Assembly (NCBI GenBank): GCA_023271515.1
Contig: JALPXQ010000063.1
Coordinates: 1 to 7,288 of the forward strand
Direction of reading: 5' to 3'
Source: Dehalococcoidia bacterium
GTDB lineage: Bacteria > Chloroflexota > Dehalococcoidia > SZUA-161 > SpSt-899
DNA length: 7,288 bases
The notes beneath the pieces are model-generated. The model searched no databases. It saw nothing but the letters and a program-made list of their open reading frames with translations, and was not told the origin of the DNA. Position numbers and translations under genes: made by a program. Positions 1 to 7,066 of the stretch are shown one piece after another (within the stretch, counting starts at the first letter, position 1; the number at the start of each line of letters is the position of its first letter).

Positions 1-1023
1 GGGATGCCCCAGAGCGACTGCGCCGCCGTTCGGATTGACCTTCTCTTCGGCGAGCCCCAGTTCCCTCATGCAAACCAGGGCCACCACGGCGAATGCCTCG
101 TTAATCTCCGCTATATCAATGTCGGCGACGGTCAGACCTGCCCTTTGAAGCGCTTTCCTCGCTGCGGCGACAGTGCCGAATCCCGTTATCCTGGGGTCAA
201 CCCCGGCCACAGCCATCGAGCGTATCTTCACCCTGGTTCTCAATCCCAGGAGTTCTGCCTTCTCTTCAGACATGAGCATTACGGCGGCGGCGCCATCGCC
301 GGCAAACGATACCGTGGCTGAGGTGATGGTTCCATCTGGCCTGGCGATGGGCTCCAGGGCAGCCATCATCTCCAGTGAGGTGTACGGCCGGGGGTTCTGA
401 TCCCGGTCAATGAGCCTCCTTGAGCCGTCGTCCTCGATGACCTCCACCGGGACTATCTCTGCCCTGAATCTCCCCTCCTCTTGAGCCGCCACTGCTTTCT
501 GGTGACTTCTCAGAGCGAAGCGTTCCTGCTCCTTTCTGGAGATATGATACATCTCCGCCAGGTTCTCGGCTGCCAGGCCCATTGAAGTGGAGGTGGGATC
601 GACAAAATCGAGTCGCTTTGGGTGAAGATCGGCGCCGAACCCCTCTGGAAGGTGAGTCATGCTCTCGATCCCACCGGCGATAAACACCTCGCCGCAGCTG
701 GTCATGATCGCTTGCGCTGCGCTGTGGATGGCGGTCACGCTGGAGGCACACTGCCGGTTGACCGTCTGGGCACCAACCCCGAAAGGCAGACCGGCCATAA
801 TGGCGATATATCGAGCAACGTTCATCGCCTGCTCGCCGGTCTGGGTGGCACACCCCATAATGATGTCCTCAATTTCTCGGGGATCGATTCCAACACGTCG
901 GATCAACTCCCTGACGACCAGAACTCCCAGTTCATCGGAGCGAACATCTCTGAACCAGCCCTTCGTTGGGTGCGCCCGGGCTATCGGCGTACGCACCGCT
1001 TCTACGATCACCGCGTTTCTCAT
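1..1023 (-). CDS. 3-ketoacyl-CoA thiolase (FadA-like acetyl-CoA C-acyltransferase), C-terminus cut by window edge
   Basis: Thiolases of this type cleave 3-ketoacyl-CoA with free CoA to give acetyl-CoA and a shortened acyl-CoA, or run the reverse condensation, in the cytoplasm. The minus frame is open from ATG at 1023 to base 1, giving 341 residues. The N-terminus reads MRNAVIVEAVRTPIAR, a normal thiolase start. The nucleophilic cysteine is C92 in NRQCASS. GGIESM lies at 117-122, NEAFA at 308-312, and the catalytic histidine H340 in NGGAVALGHP, where the window ends. The last roughly 50 residues, with the second cysteine loop (CxG), are outside. From memory it is closer to FadA of beta-oxidation than to biosynthetic PhaA/AtoB: QTGEQAMNVAR, the GTITSATVS stretch in place of the usual TAGNSS, and KIRSMAVAGVDP. 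No FadB partner is visible. The exact acyl chain preference cannot be read. It is divergent from coaX, with its own candidate promoter. Confidence 0.93.
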   Translation of the reverse strand, partial: MRNAVIVEAVRTPIARAHPTKGWFRDVRSDELGVLVVRELIRRVGIDPREIEDIIMGCATQTGEQAMNVARYIAIMAGLPFGVGAQTVNRQCASSVTAIHSAAQAIMTSCGEVFIAGGIESMTHLPEGFGADLHPKRLDFVDPTSTSMGLAAENLAEMYHISRKEQERFALRSHQKAVAAQEEGRFRAEIVPVEVIEDDGSRRLIDRDQNPRPYTSLEMMAALEPIARPDGTITSATVSFAGDGAAAVMLMSEEKAELLGLRTRVKIRSMAVAGVDPRITGFGTVAAARKALQRAGLTVADIDIAEINEAFAVVALVCMRELGLAEEKVNPNGGAVALGHP

Positions 1024-1034
1024 ATCACTCTCAC

Positions 1035-1064
1035 AGTATAATTTAACCTGCCATAGGATTGCAA
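1035..1064 (-). promoter_or_regulatory. Candidate sigma70-type promoter of the thiolase gene
   Basis: On the minus strand TTGCAA (1064-1059) is followed after 18 bp by TATACT (1040-1035). The -10 matches consensus at five of six bases and the -35 at four. The expected start is near 1028, only about 5 nt before the ATG at 1023, so the transcript would be almost leaderless. The GAGAG just upstream of the ATG could be a weak Shine-Dalgarno only if transcription begins further back. Confidence 0.5.
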
Positions 1065-1071
1065 CGTGCAA
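1059..1071. promoter_or_regulatory. Inverted repeat TTGCA-N3-TGCAA over the thiolase -35 box
   Basis: A 13-bp inverted repeat with perfect 5-bp arms, TTGCA acg TGCAA, covers the candidate -35 element of the leftward promoter. This is a typical place for a repressor operator. I do not recognise the binding family; short arms like these also occur by chance. Confidence 0.3.
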
Positions 1072-1080
1072 GGCGCAGGA

Positions 1081-1094
1081 GGCGACTTGTCGCC
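1081..1094. promoter_or_regulatory. Inverted repeat GGCGAC-TT-GTCGCC between the divergent promoters
   Basis: Perfect 6-bp arms with a 2-bp spacer lie between the two -35 boxes, about 42 to 56 bp upstream of the predicted coaX start and 53 to 66 bp upstream of the predicted thiolase start. A protein bound here could act on both promoters. The left arm overlaps an AGGAGG (1077-1082), which has no useful start codon behind it. The regulator is unknown. Confidence 0.35.
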
Positions 1095-1100
1095 GGGTAT

Positions 1101-1129
1101 TTGAGATGTCAGGCGAATTCGGATATAAT
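1101..1129 (+). promoter_or_regulatory. Strong sigma70-type promoter of coaX-coaBC, predicted to give a leaderless mRNA
   Basis: TTGAGA (1101-1106), a 17-bp spacer and a perfect TATAAT (1124-1129) form a near-consensus promoter. Counting seven bases from the end of the -10 puts the start at 1136 or 1137, and 1137 is the A of the coaX ATG. There is no Shine-Dalgarno before that ATG, which agrees with leaderless translation. Confidence 0.75.
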
Positions 1130-1136
1130 AAACCAT

Positions 1137-1919
1137 ATGCTACTGGCAATTGATATCGGAAATACCAGGATGGATATTGGTGTCTTTGAGGGGCAGGAGC
1201 TTCAAGCTGTCTGGCACCTGGCTACCGATGTCCATAAGATGGTGGATGAGTATGCTGTAGTACTCCTCGGGCTTCTATCACAGCAAGGCTTGAATCCTTC
1301 CGATATTAAACACGCGGTGATTTGCAGTGTTACGCCTCCACTTGTGCCCATATTCAGGGAGTTATGCCGGCGCTACTTTGAGGTCTCCCCTCTGGTGGTG
1401 GAGGCAGGGGTCAGGACCGGGGTCAGTATCCTGATGGATAATCCCCGTGAGGTCGGCCCTGACCGTATAGTGAACGCGGTGGCGGGGCATCATCTCTATG
1501 GCGGGCCCCTTGTCGTGGTGGATCTCGGCACCGCCACCACTTTTGACGTCATTTCTGAGAAGGGCGAGTACCTCGGTGGGGCCATATCCCCGGGCATAAA
1601 GATCGCCACCGAGGCTCTTTTTCAGCGGACGGCTAAACTTCCCCGGGTGGATCTGGTTCGCCCCAAACACGTCATTGGCCGGGACACCATCTCCGCCATG
1701 CAGTCGGGATTCATCTTCGGTTATGTGGGGCTTATCGAGGGGCTGGTGGGCCGAATCCAGCAAGAGTTAGGGGGCAAGAAGGCGAGGGTAATTGCCACCG
1801 GCGGGTATGCTGAGTTGCTGGCAAGGGAGACAAAGGTGATAGAAATAGTGGATCCCCATTTGACCCTGGTGGGCCTGAGAATAATTCACGAACTCAATTT
1901 AGGGGAAAAACATGTTTGA
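1137..1919 (+). CDS. coaX: Type III pantothenate kinase
   Basis: CoaX phosphorylates pantothenate with ATP to 4'-phosphopantothenate, the first step of CoA synthesis, in the cytoplasm. As a family, type III enzymes need a monovalent cation and are not feedback-inhibited by CoA. The 260-residue product has the family length and the ASKHA-fold motifs: AIDIGNT at 4-10 (phosphate loop, D6 and N9), GPDR at 107-110 with catalytic D109, VVDLGTATT at 127-135 with D129 as the expected cation site, and GGAISPG at 147-153. The start is fixed at ATG 1137 because the next ATG would remove AIDIGNT. The frame extends upstream to a TTG at 1059, but that Arg-rich stretch is unlike the family and overlaps the promoter. 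There is no Shine-Dalgarno; the promoter ends 7 bp upstream. The last 8 bp overlap coaBC. Confidence 0.97.
   Translation: MLLAIDIGNTRMDIGVFEGQELQAVWHLATDVHKMVDEYAVVLLGLLSQQGLNPSDIKHAVICSVTPPLVPIFRELCRRYFEVSPLVVEAGVRTGVSILMDNPREVGPDRIVNAVAGHHLYGGPLVVVDLGTATTFDVISEKGEYLGGAISPGIKIATEALFQRTAKLPRVDLVRPKHVIGRDTISAMQSGFIFGYVGLIEGLVGRIQQELGGKKARVIATGGYAELLARETKVIEIVDPHLTLVGLRIIHELNLGEKHV
1901..1905 (+). promoter_or_regulatory. Ribosome binding site of coaBC inside the end of coaX
   Basis: AGGGG stands 6 nt before the coaBC ATG at 1912 and supports that start. It lies within the coaX coding sequence, so the second gene of the operon uses a normal Shine-Dalgarno and probably translational coupling, unlike the first. 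Confidence 0.65.
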
Positions 1920-3102
1920 AGGTAAGAGCATTATCCTGGGAGTAACCGGCAGCATCTCGGCCTATAAGGCGGTGGATATTGCCAGCAAGCTGACTCAGGG
2001 GGGAGCTGTGGTCGAAGTGATTATGACCGAGGCGGCCGCCGAGTTCGTTGCGCCGCTATCTTTCCAGAGCATTACCCACCGACCGGTTCACACCGCTATG
2101 TTCGCCCCGGTCACCGACTTCGATATCGAGCACGTGGCCCTGGCCAAACGGGCAGATGTCATAGTCATAGCACCGGCCACGGCGAATACCATCGCCAGGC
2201 TGGCAGTGGGCCTTGCCGATGATCTTCTTAGCTGCACCGTATTGTCCGCCAGGGCACCGGTGATTATAGCCCCTGCCATGGATGTAGGGATGTACCAGAA
2301 TCAGGTCACCCGGGAGAATCTGGGGAAGCTCCGCTCCCGCGGCTACACCATAGTGGGTCCGGCCTACGGACGACTCGCTTCAGGGCTTGAAGGCATGGGA
2401 AGACTTGTTGAGGTAGGTGAGATACTGGCGGCAATTCATCAGGTTCTGGGCCGTGGCGGGGATCTGGCCGGGAGGCGACTGGTGATCAGTGCCGGCGGGA
2501 CCCAGGAGCCGATTGACCCGGTACGCTATATCGGCAATTACTCCTCGGGGAAGATGGGCTATGCCCTGGCGGAAGCGGCTCGAAACAGAGGGGGAGAGGT
2601 GACCCTCATCACTGCTCCCGCTGCTATTCCTCCACCGCTCGGCGTTGAGGTGATCCAGGTGCAGACGGCCACTCAGATGCGCCAGGCGGTGATTGAGAAG
2701 GCGGCTGGGGCCGATGCCTTGATCATGGCCGCGGCGGTGGCCGATTACCGGCCGGAAGTCGCTGCTGAGAAGAAGATCAAGCGCAGGCCGGAGAGACTAA
2801 GCATTGAACTGACAAGAACGCCCGATATACTCGGTGAGGTATCTGATGGCTTGATTAAGGTGGGATTTGCTGCCGAAAGCGAAGAAATAGTGGAGAACGC
2901 CACCAGGAAACTTAAGGAGAAGGGCCTCCACCTCATCGTCGCCAATGACATCACCAGCGCTGACAGCGGCTTTGCCGTTGATACCAACAGGGTGATTATT
3001 ATAGACCGAAATGGGAAGGTGGACCGTTTGCCGCTGATGCTCAAATCGGAGGTGGCCGACAAGATCCTGGATAGAGTGGCCGGGCTGCTGGCGGGGAAGT
3101 AG
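1912..3102 (+). CDS. coaBC: Bifunctional phosphopantothenoylcysteine decarboxylase / phosphopantothenate-cysteine ligase
   Basis: This cytoplasmic enzyme joins phosphopantothenate to cysteine using CTP (CoaB, C-terminal half), then decarboxylates the product to 4'-phosphopantetheine with FMN (CoaC, N-terminal half). The 396 residues match the family. CoaC half, about 1-180: flavin-binding GVTGSISAYK at 10-19, catalytic H74 in IEHVALAKRAD, then APAT at 87-90. CoaB half, about 188-396: SAGGTQEPIDPVRYIGN at 193-209, with N209 matching the essential Asn of E. coli, SSGKMG at 211-216, AAVADYRP at 274-281, and EKKIK at 286-290. Two CoaC positions differ from E. coli: the PxMNxxM motif is PAMDVGM (D124 for Asn), and the ACGD-type cysteine loop is LASGLEGMG (S157 for Cys). 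The frame is intact and both halves look functional. It overlaps coaX by 8 bp and ends 11 bp from the end of convergent ligA. Confidence 0.97.
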   Translation: MFEGKSIILGVTGSISAYKAVDIASKLTQGGAVVEVIMTEAAAEFVAPLSFQSITHRPVHTAMFAPVTDFDIEHVALAKRADVIVIAPATANTIARLAVGLADDLLSCTVLSARAPVIIAPAMDVGMYQNQVTRENLGKLRSRGYTIVGPAYGRLASGLEGMGRLVEVGEILAAIHQVLGRGGDLAGRRLVISAGGTQEPIDPVRYIGNYSSGKMGYALAEAARNRGGEVTLITAPAAIPPPLGVEVIQVQTATQMRQAVIEKAAGADALIMAAAVADYRPEVAAEKKIKRRPERLSIELTRTPDILGEVSDGLIKVGFAAESEEIVENATRKLKEKGLHLIVANDITSADSGFAVDTNRVIIIDRNGKVDRLPLMLKSEVADKILDRVAGLLAGK

Positions 3103-3131
3103 TGCGTGGCCATCTAACCCGATCCCAGCAG
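3085..3131. other. Possible stem-loop across the convergent coaBC/ligA ends
   Basis: CTGCTGG (3085-3091) pairs with CCAGCAG (3125-3131), and inside it CGGG (3092-3095) pairs with CCCG (3118-3121), giving about 11 pairs with a 3-nt bulge and a loop of about 22 nt. The structure would form in both transcripts. There is no T-run on either side, so it is not a standard intrinsic terminator, and both arms lie in coding sequence. No better terminator is visible here. Confidence 0.25.
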
Positions 3132-5117
3132 ACGCAAGAGCTCCCCCTCGCTTAAGATGCCGGTGCCCAGAGCCCGGGCCTTGCGCAGCTTGGAGCCGGG
3201 ATCAGCTCCTACCACAAGATAGGCCGTCTTCCTGGTCACCGAGCTGCCCACCACCCCTCCCCGTCCCCGAATCATCGCCTCAGCTTCGGCCCTGGTGAAT
3301 GACTCCAGCTTCCCGGTGATCACAAACTCCTGTCCCGCCAGTGGCATCTCCTGCGGTTTGCCGGCCTCTTCCAGCCTCACTCCGGCCCTCCTCAGCTTCT
3401 TAATGATTTCCCGGTTCGTCTCCTGCTCGAAGAAGGTCACCACACTATCCGCTGCCTTCGGACCGATACCGGGAATCGCCAGAAGCTCGTCCCGTGTCGC
3501 CCGTGCCAGCCGATCGATGCTGCCGAATTCCATGGCTAGAATATCGGCCGTCTCCGAGCCTACATAGCGAATGCCCAGGGCAAAGATGATTCGTGAAAGT
3601 GGTCTCGTCTTGCTTCTCTCGATAGAGTCCAGCACGTTGGAGGCGCTCTTCTCCGCCATCCGCTCCAGCCCAATTAACCTCTCCTTCTCCAGGAAATAAA
3701 GGTCGGCCACATCCTTAACCAGTCCCGCATCCAGCAGGGCGGCGGATAGTTTCCAGCCCACCTTATCGATATCCATCGCCCCCCGGGAGACGAAATGCGC
3801 AAGAAGCTCGTGGATCTGTGCCGGACAGGCGGCGTTGGGACACCGCACCATCGCCTCCCCTTCAGGCCTGCGGACCTGCGTGCCACAGGCAGGGCATGTC
3901 GAGGGCATAATAAAAACCCTCTCGCTGCCGGTGCGTTTGCTTGTCACGGGGGTCACTATCTCGGGTATTACCTCGCCGGCGCGCTGTATCACCACCGTAT
4001 CCCCTATTCGAATGTCCTTGCGGCGGATGTCATCCTCGTTGTGGAGCGCCGCTCGTTTTACCACCACTCCCCCGACGGAGACCGGCTCGAGTATGGCGTA
4101 GGGATTCAAAGTACCGGTGCGCCCCACATTAATGCCGATATCCAGCAGCCTGGTGGTAGCCTGAGTCGCCGGGAACTTATAGGCAATGGCCCACCGGGGC
4201 TCGCGTCCCACGGATCCCAGTTGCCTCTGCAGCGCAAAGGAGTTGACCTTCACCACCACGCCGTCGGTTTCGTAGGGCAGCTCCTCTCTCGACTTCAGCC
4301 ATCGCTGGTAATAAGCCTCGACGCCTTCGAGATCGCTCACGAGAGCATTCTGGGGGTTGATCTTGAATCCCAGGGATTTGAGGAACTCCATGGTCTCCCA
4401 GTGGGTCTGCGGGACCACACCCTCGGCATAGCCCAGTCCGTAGACATAAATATCAAGGGGCCGGCTGGCGGTGACCCGGGAATCAAGCTGACGCAGCGAG
4501 CCGGCAGCCGCATTTCGGGGGTTGGCAAAGAGTGGCTGGCCGGCCTCGCCCCTCTCTCTATTCACCCTGGCGAAGCCCTCTTTGGAGAGGAAAACCTCGC
4601 CCCGTGCCTCGAATCTTGGAGGGGCATTCGGGGGTACGGATAGGGGTATGCTCCTGATGGTCCTCAGATTGTGAGTGATATTCTCGCCGCGGTATCCATC
4701 GCCCCGCGTGGCTCCGGTGACAAGAAGGCCGTCAACATAAGTCAGGGCTACCGCCAACCCGTCCATCTTCAACTCGCAAACGAAGTCGAAGTCCGCATTC
4801 CCCAGGAGTCGAGAGATTCTATTATGCCAGGCCCTCAGCTCCTCAAAATTGAAGGCATTGCCCAGGCTCAGAAGAGGAACGGGGTGCTCCACCACACCGA
4901 ATTCTTCCTGGGGTGCGGCGCCCAGCCGCTGCGTCGGAGAGTCCGGGGTGATGAGTCGAGGGTAATCAGACTCCAGCCTTCGAAGCTCCCGCATCAACTG
5001 ATCGTACTCGGCATCGCTTATTTCCGGGCTATCGAGTACGTAGTAGCGGTAGTTGTGGTGATTGATCTGCTCTCGCAGATGCCCGATTTTCTCCTCTATC
5101 TGGCTGGTGTTCTCCAT
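3114..5117 (-). CDS. ligA: NAD+-dependent DNA ligase
   Basis: LigA seals nicks in duplex DNA during replication and repair, using NAD+ as AMP donor. With the ATG at 5117 the product has 667 residues, the family norm. Domain Ia, about 1-60: NYRYYVLDSPEISDAEYD at 22-39. Adenylation domain: SLGNAF at 84-89, KMDG with the AMP-accepting K117, ARGE at 171-174, DGVVVK at 285-290. An OB fold follows. The zinc finger has C408, C411, C426 and C431. Helix-hairpin-helix region, about 440-575, includes AIPGIGPKAADS. The BRCT domain is at about 589-665. All key residues are present. The frame continues upstream to a TTG at 5237, but that 40-residue Pro-rich extension would overlap ftsH and is not ligase-like. 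No clear Shine-Dalgarno precedes 5117; a 14-bp palindrome lies 4 bp upstream. It follows ftsH by 73 bp on the same strand, so co-transcription is possible. Confidence 0.97.
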   Translation of the reverse strand: MENTSQIEEKIGHLREQINHHNYRYYVLDSPEISDAEYDQLMRELRRLESDYPRLITPDSPTQRLGAAPQEEFGVVEHPVPLLSLGNAFNFEELRAWHNRISRLLGNADFDFVCELKMDGLAVALTYVDGLLVTGATRGDGYRGENITHNLRTIRSIPLSVPPNAPPRFEARGEVFLSKEGFARVNRERGEAGQPLFANPRNAAAGSLRQLDSRVTASRPLDIYVYGLGYAEGVVPQTHWETMEFLKSLGFKINPQNALVSDLEGVEAYYQRWLKSREELPYETDGVVVKVNSFALQRQLGSVGREPRWAIAYKFPATQATTRLLDIGINVGRTGTLNPYAILEPVSVGGVVVKRAALHNEDDIRRKDIRIGDTVVIQRAGEVIPEIVTPVTSKRTGSERVFIMPSTCPACGTQVRRPEGEAMVRCPNAACPAQIHELLAHFVSRGAMDIDKVGWKLSAALLDAGLVKDVADLYFLEKERLIGLERMAEKSASNVLDSIERSKTRPLSRIIFALGIRYVGSETADILAMEFGSIDRLARATRDELLAIPGIGPKAADSVVTFFEQETNREIIKKLRRAGVRLEEAGKPQEMPLAGQEFVITGKLESFTRAEAEAMIRGRGGVVGSSVTRKTAYLVVGADPGSKLRKARALGTGILSEGELLRLLGSG

Positions 5118-5121
5118 GATT

Positions 5122-5135
5122 CTGGTTGCAACCAG
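5122..5135. promoter_or_regulatory. Perfect 14-bp palindrome just upstream of ligA
   Basis: CTGGTTGCAACCAG is a perfect palindrome in the 73-bp ftsH-ligA gap, ending 4 bp before the ligA ATG. It could be an operator, or in RNA a small structure at the ribosome landing site, although a palindrome with no loop makes a poor hairpin. No convincing promoter was seen beside it. The binding protein is unknown. Confidence 0.35.
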
Positions 5136-5190
5136 GTGATATTCACCGTCACCGGGAAGATGCAGGAAATCGGGACCTCCCACTTTCCAC

Positions 5191-7065
5191 TCATGCAGGT
5201 GCTGGGGAGGGCAGGGGGGAGTCGAAGAGGGCGTCAAGAGTTTTGCCCTCGAGAGTCTCCTCGGCCATCAATCGTTCCGCGATCTGAATCAACTTGGCCT
5301 TGTTCTTGGTCAGGATGTCTTGAGCAACATTATAGGCGCGTTCGATGATGTCGTGAACTTCGGCATCGATGTCCTCAGCCACCTTATCGCTGTAGTCTCT
5401 CTGCTCCGAGATCTCCTTGCCCAGGAATACGAGTTCTTCCCTCTTACCGAAGGTGCGTGGCCCCAGCTTATCGCTCATTCCGTACTCGGTAACCATCATG
5501 CGGGCGATCTTTGTGGCGCGCTCGATGTCATTCTGACTTCCGGTGGTCATCTCACCAAAGATTATCTCCTCGGCAGTGTGGCCGCCGAGCAGGGTGGCCA
5601 GCATGTCATTGAATTGGGAACGAGTCACCAGATGGCGGTCTTCGGTTGGCAACTGGCGGGTGTAGCCGGCCATTATACCCCGAGCTATGATGGAAATCTT
5701 GTGCACCGGGTCGGCGTTGGGCAGCATGCGAGCAACCAGGGCATGGCCAGCCTCATGATAGGCGGTTATCTCCTTTTCTTTGTGGCTCATCAGTCTGCTT
5801 TTCCTCTCCGGCCCGGCGATGGCGCGGTCGATGGATTCCTCAAGTTCGGCAAGGCTGATGTCCTTTTTTCCCCGCCTGGCTGCCAGGATGGCGGCCTCGT
5901 TTATCAGGTTTGACAGGTCAGCGCCGCTGAAGCCGGGGGTTTGCTTGGCAATGACCCCCAGATCGACTGCGGAATCCAGCGGTTTGCCCCGGGCATGAAC
6001 CTCCAGTATCGCCTTGCGTCCATTGATATCCGGCTGATCCAGGACGACACGGCGGTCAAACCGGCCGGGGCGCAAGAGCGCCGGGTCCAGAATGTCCGGC
6101 CGGTTGGTGGCTGCAAGGACGATGATGTTGGTATTGGTGTCAAAGCCGTCCATCTCAGAGAGGATTTGGTTCAGGGTCTGTTCCCTCTCATCATGTCCTC
6201 CACCGAGTCCCGCACCGCGGTGGCGGCCCACGGCATCGATTTCGTCGACGAAAACTATGCAGGGGGCGTGGCGTTTGGCCTGGTCGAAGAGGTCTCGAAC
6301 CCGAGCCGCACCGACGCCGACGAACATCTCTACGAACTCGCTGCCGCTTATGGAGAAGAAAGGCACTCCGGCTTCACCTGCGACTGCCCGGCTGAGGAGC
6401 GTTTTCCCCGTCCCCGGCGGCCCGACGAGGAGCACCCCACGCGGGATACGGGCCCCCAGGGCACGAAATTTTTCAGAATTCGACAGGAACTCAACCACCT
6501 CTTGAAGCTCCTCCTTGGCCTCTGCAACCCCGGCAACGTCCGAGAACCTTACGGTTGGTTTGTCGCCGGAGAACATCCGTGCCTTGCTCCGGGCAAAGCC
6601 CATTGCTTGATTGGGCCCTCCTGCGGCGCGACGCAGCAGGAAGAATAGCAATCCGCCGAAGAGGATCAAGGGCAGAAAATTGAGGAGCACAGGGAACCAG
6701 GCAATGCCGGCTTCTTCCTCAAAGCGAATCGGAACTGCGTGGGCACCACTGATCGGAATCCCTTCTTGGTGGAATACCTCCAGTATATCGGTGGTCTCAC
6801 CTATGGTGGAGGTTAGCTTTTCGTGGTCGATGGTGGTGATCTCCAGAGCGGTTCCCCTGACCACAATCTCCAGAATCTCGCCGGCCTTTGCCATGGAGAT
6901 GACTTCGTTCAGGGCTAGTTCCCTCGGCTCCTCCGCTGGCGGCTGGACTACCGTGACCAGGATGGCCGCCAGCAATGCTATGGCGATGAGCAAGATAATG
7001 CTGTGCCTCGACATGTTCAATTTCATTACCCCGTTGTAATTACTCAGCCAGCGATTGATAGCCAC
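5191..7065 (-). CDS. ftsH: ATP-dependent zinc metalloprotease FtsH
   Basis: FtsH is a hexameric membrane AAA+ protease that extracts and degrades membrane and short-lived cytosolic proteins. Numbered from GTG 7065 (624 residues): membrane helix 1 at about 22-40, a short extracytoplasmic domain at 41-124, helix 2 at about 125-145. The AAA+ module has Walker A GPPGTGKT at 215-222, pore motif FVG at 248-250, Walker B IVFVDEID at 270-277, and the second region of homology at 318-338 with arginine fingers near R332 and R335. The M41 protease domain has HEAGH at 437-441 and the third zinc ligand D513 in TTGSQND. The C-terminus is short and Pro-rich. Everything needed for activity is present. The start is uncertain: GTG 7065 has GGGACA 3 nt upstream. 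ATG 7026 (611 residues) has only GGGG 2 nt upstream but lies clear of the repeat hairpin. ATG 7014 is less likely. An in-frame TGA lies 24 nt upstream of the GTG. Confidence 0.96.
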   Translation of the reverse strand: MAINRWLSNYNGVMKLNMSRHSIILLIAIALLAAILVTVVQPPAEEPRELALNEVISMAKAGEILEIVVRGTALEITTIDHEKLTSTIGETTDILEVFHQEGIPISGAHAVPIRFEEEAGIAWFPVLLNFLPLILFGGLLFFLLRRAAGGPNQAMGFARSKARMFSGDKPTVRFSDVAGVAEAKEELQEVVEFLSNSEKFRALGARIPRGVLLVGPPGTGKTLLSRAVAGEAGVPFFSISGSEFVEMFVGVGAARVRDLFDQAKRHAPCIVFVDEIDAVGRHRGAGLGGGHDEREQTLNQILSEMDGFDTNTNIIVLAATNRPDILDPALLRPGRFDRRVVLDQPDINGRKAILEVHARGKPLDSAVDLGVIAKQTPGFSGADLSNLINEAAILAARRGKKDISLAELEESIDRAIAGPERKSRLMSHKEKEITAYHEAGHALVARMLPNADPVHKISIIARGIMAGYTRQLPTEDRHLVTRSQFNDMLATLLGGHTAEEIIFGEMTTGSQNDIERATKIARMMVTEYGMSDKLGPRTFGKREELVFLGKEISEQRDYSDKVAEDIDAEVHDIIERAYNVAQDILTKNKAKLIQIAERLMAEETLEGKTLDALFDSPLPSPAPA

Positions 7066-7066
7066 G

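Noticed and set aside
407..853. Minus-strand 148-codon open frame within the left gene
   Set aside because: It is out of frame with the thiolase, whose own frame is open from 1023 to base 1 with all motifs; the Arg/Ser/Gly-rich translation is typical of a shadow.
1077..1104. AGGAGG followed by a 5-codon TTG frame (small upstream ORF)
   Set aside because: It lies upstream of the predicted coaX transcription start, so it would not be in that mRNA, and the frame is too short to support.
1059..1136. Longer coaX starting at TTG 1059
   Set aside because: The added 26 residues are Arg-rich and unlike the family, and they run through the TTGAGA/TATAAT promoter.
3795..4643. Long plus-strand open frame (282 codons) opposite ligA
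   Set aside because: It is antisense to the well-conserved ligA coding sequence, has no protein family look, and is a product of GC-rich codon positions.
5118..5237. 40-residue N-terminal extension of ligA from TTG 5237
   Set aside because: It would overlap ftsH by 47 bp, is Pro-rich, and makes the ligase longer than the family norm; ATG 5117 gives 667 residues.
4671..5348. Plus-strand open frame across the ligA start and ftsH end
   Set aside because: It lies antisense to two certain genes and its translation shows no recognisable domain.
5941..6648. Plus-strand open frame opposite the ftsH AAA+ domain
   Set aside because: The minus strand encodes intact Walker A, Walker B and SRH motifs here; the plus frame is a shadow.
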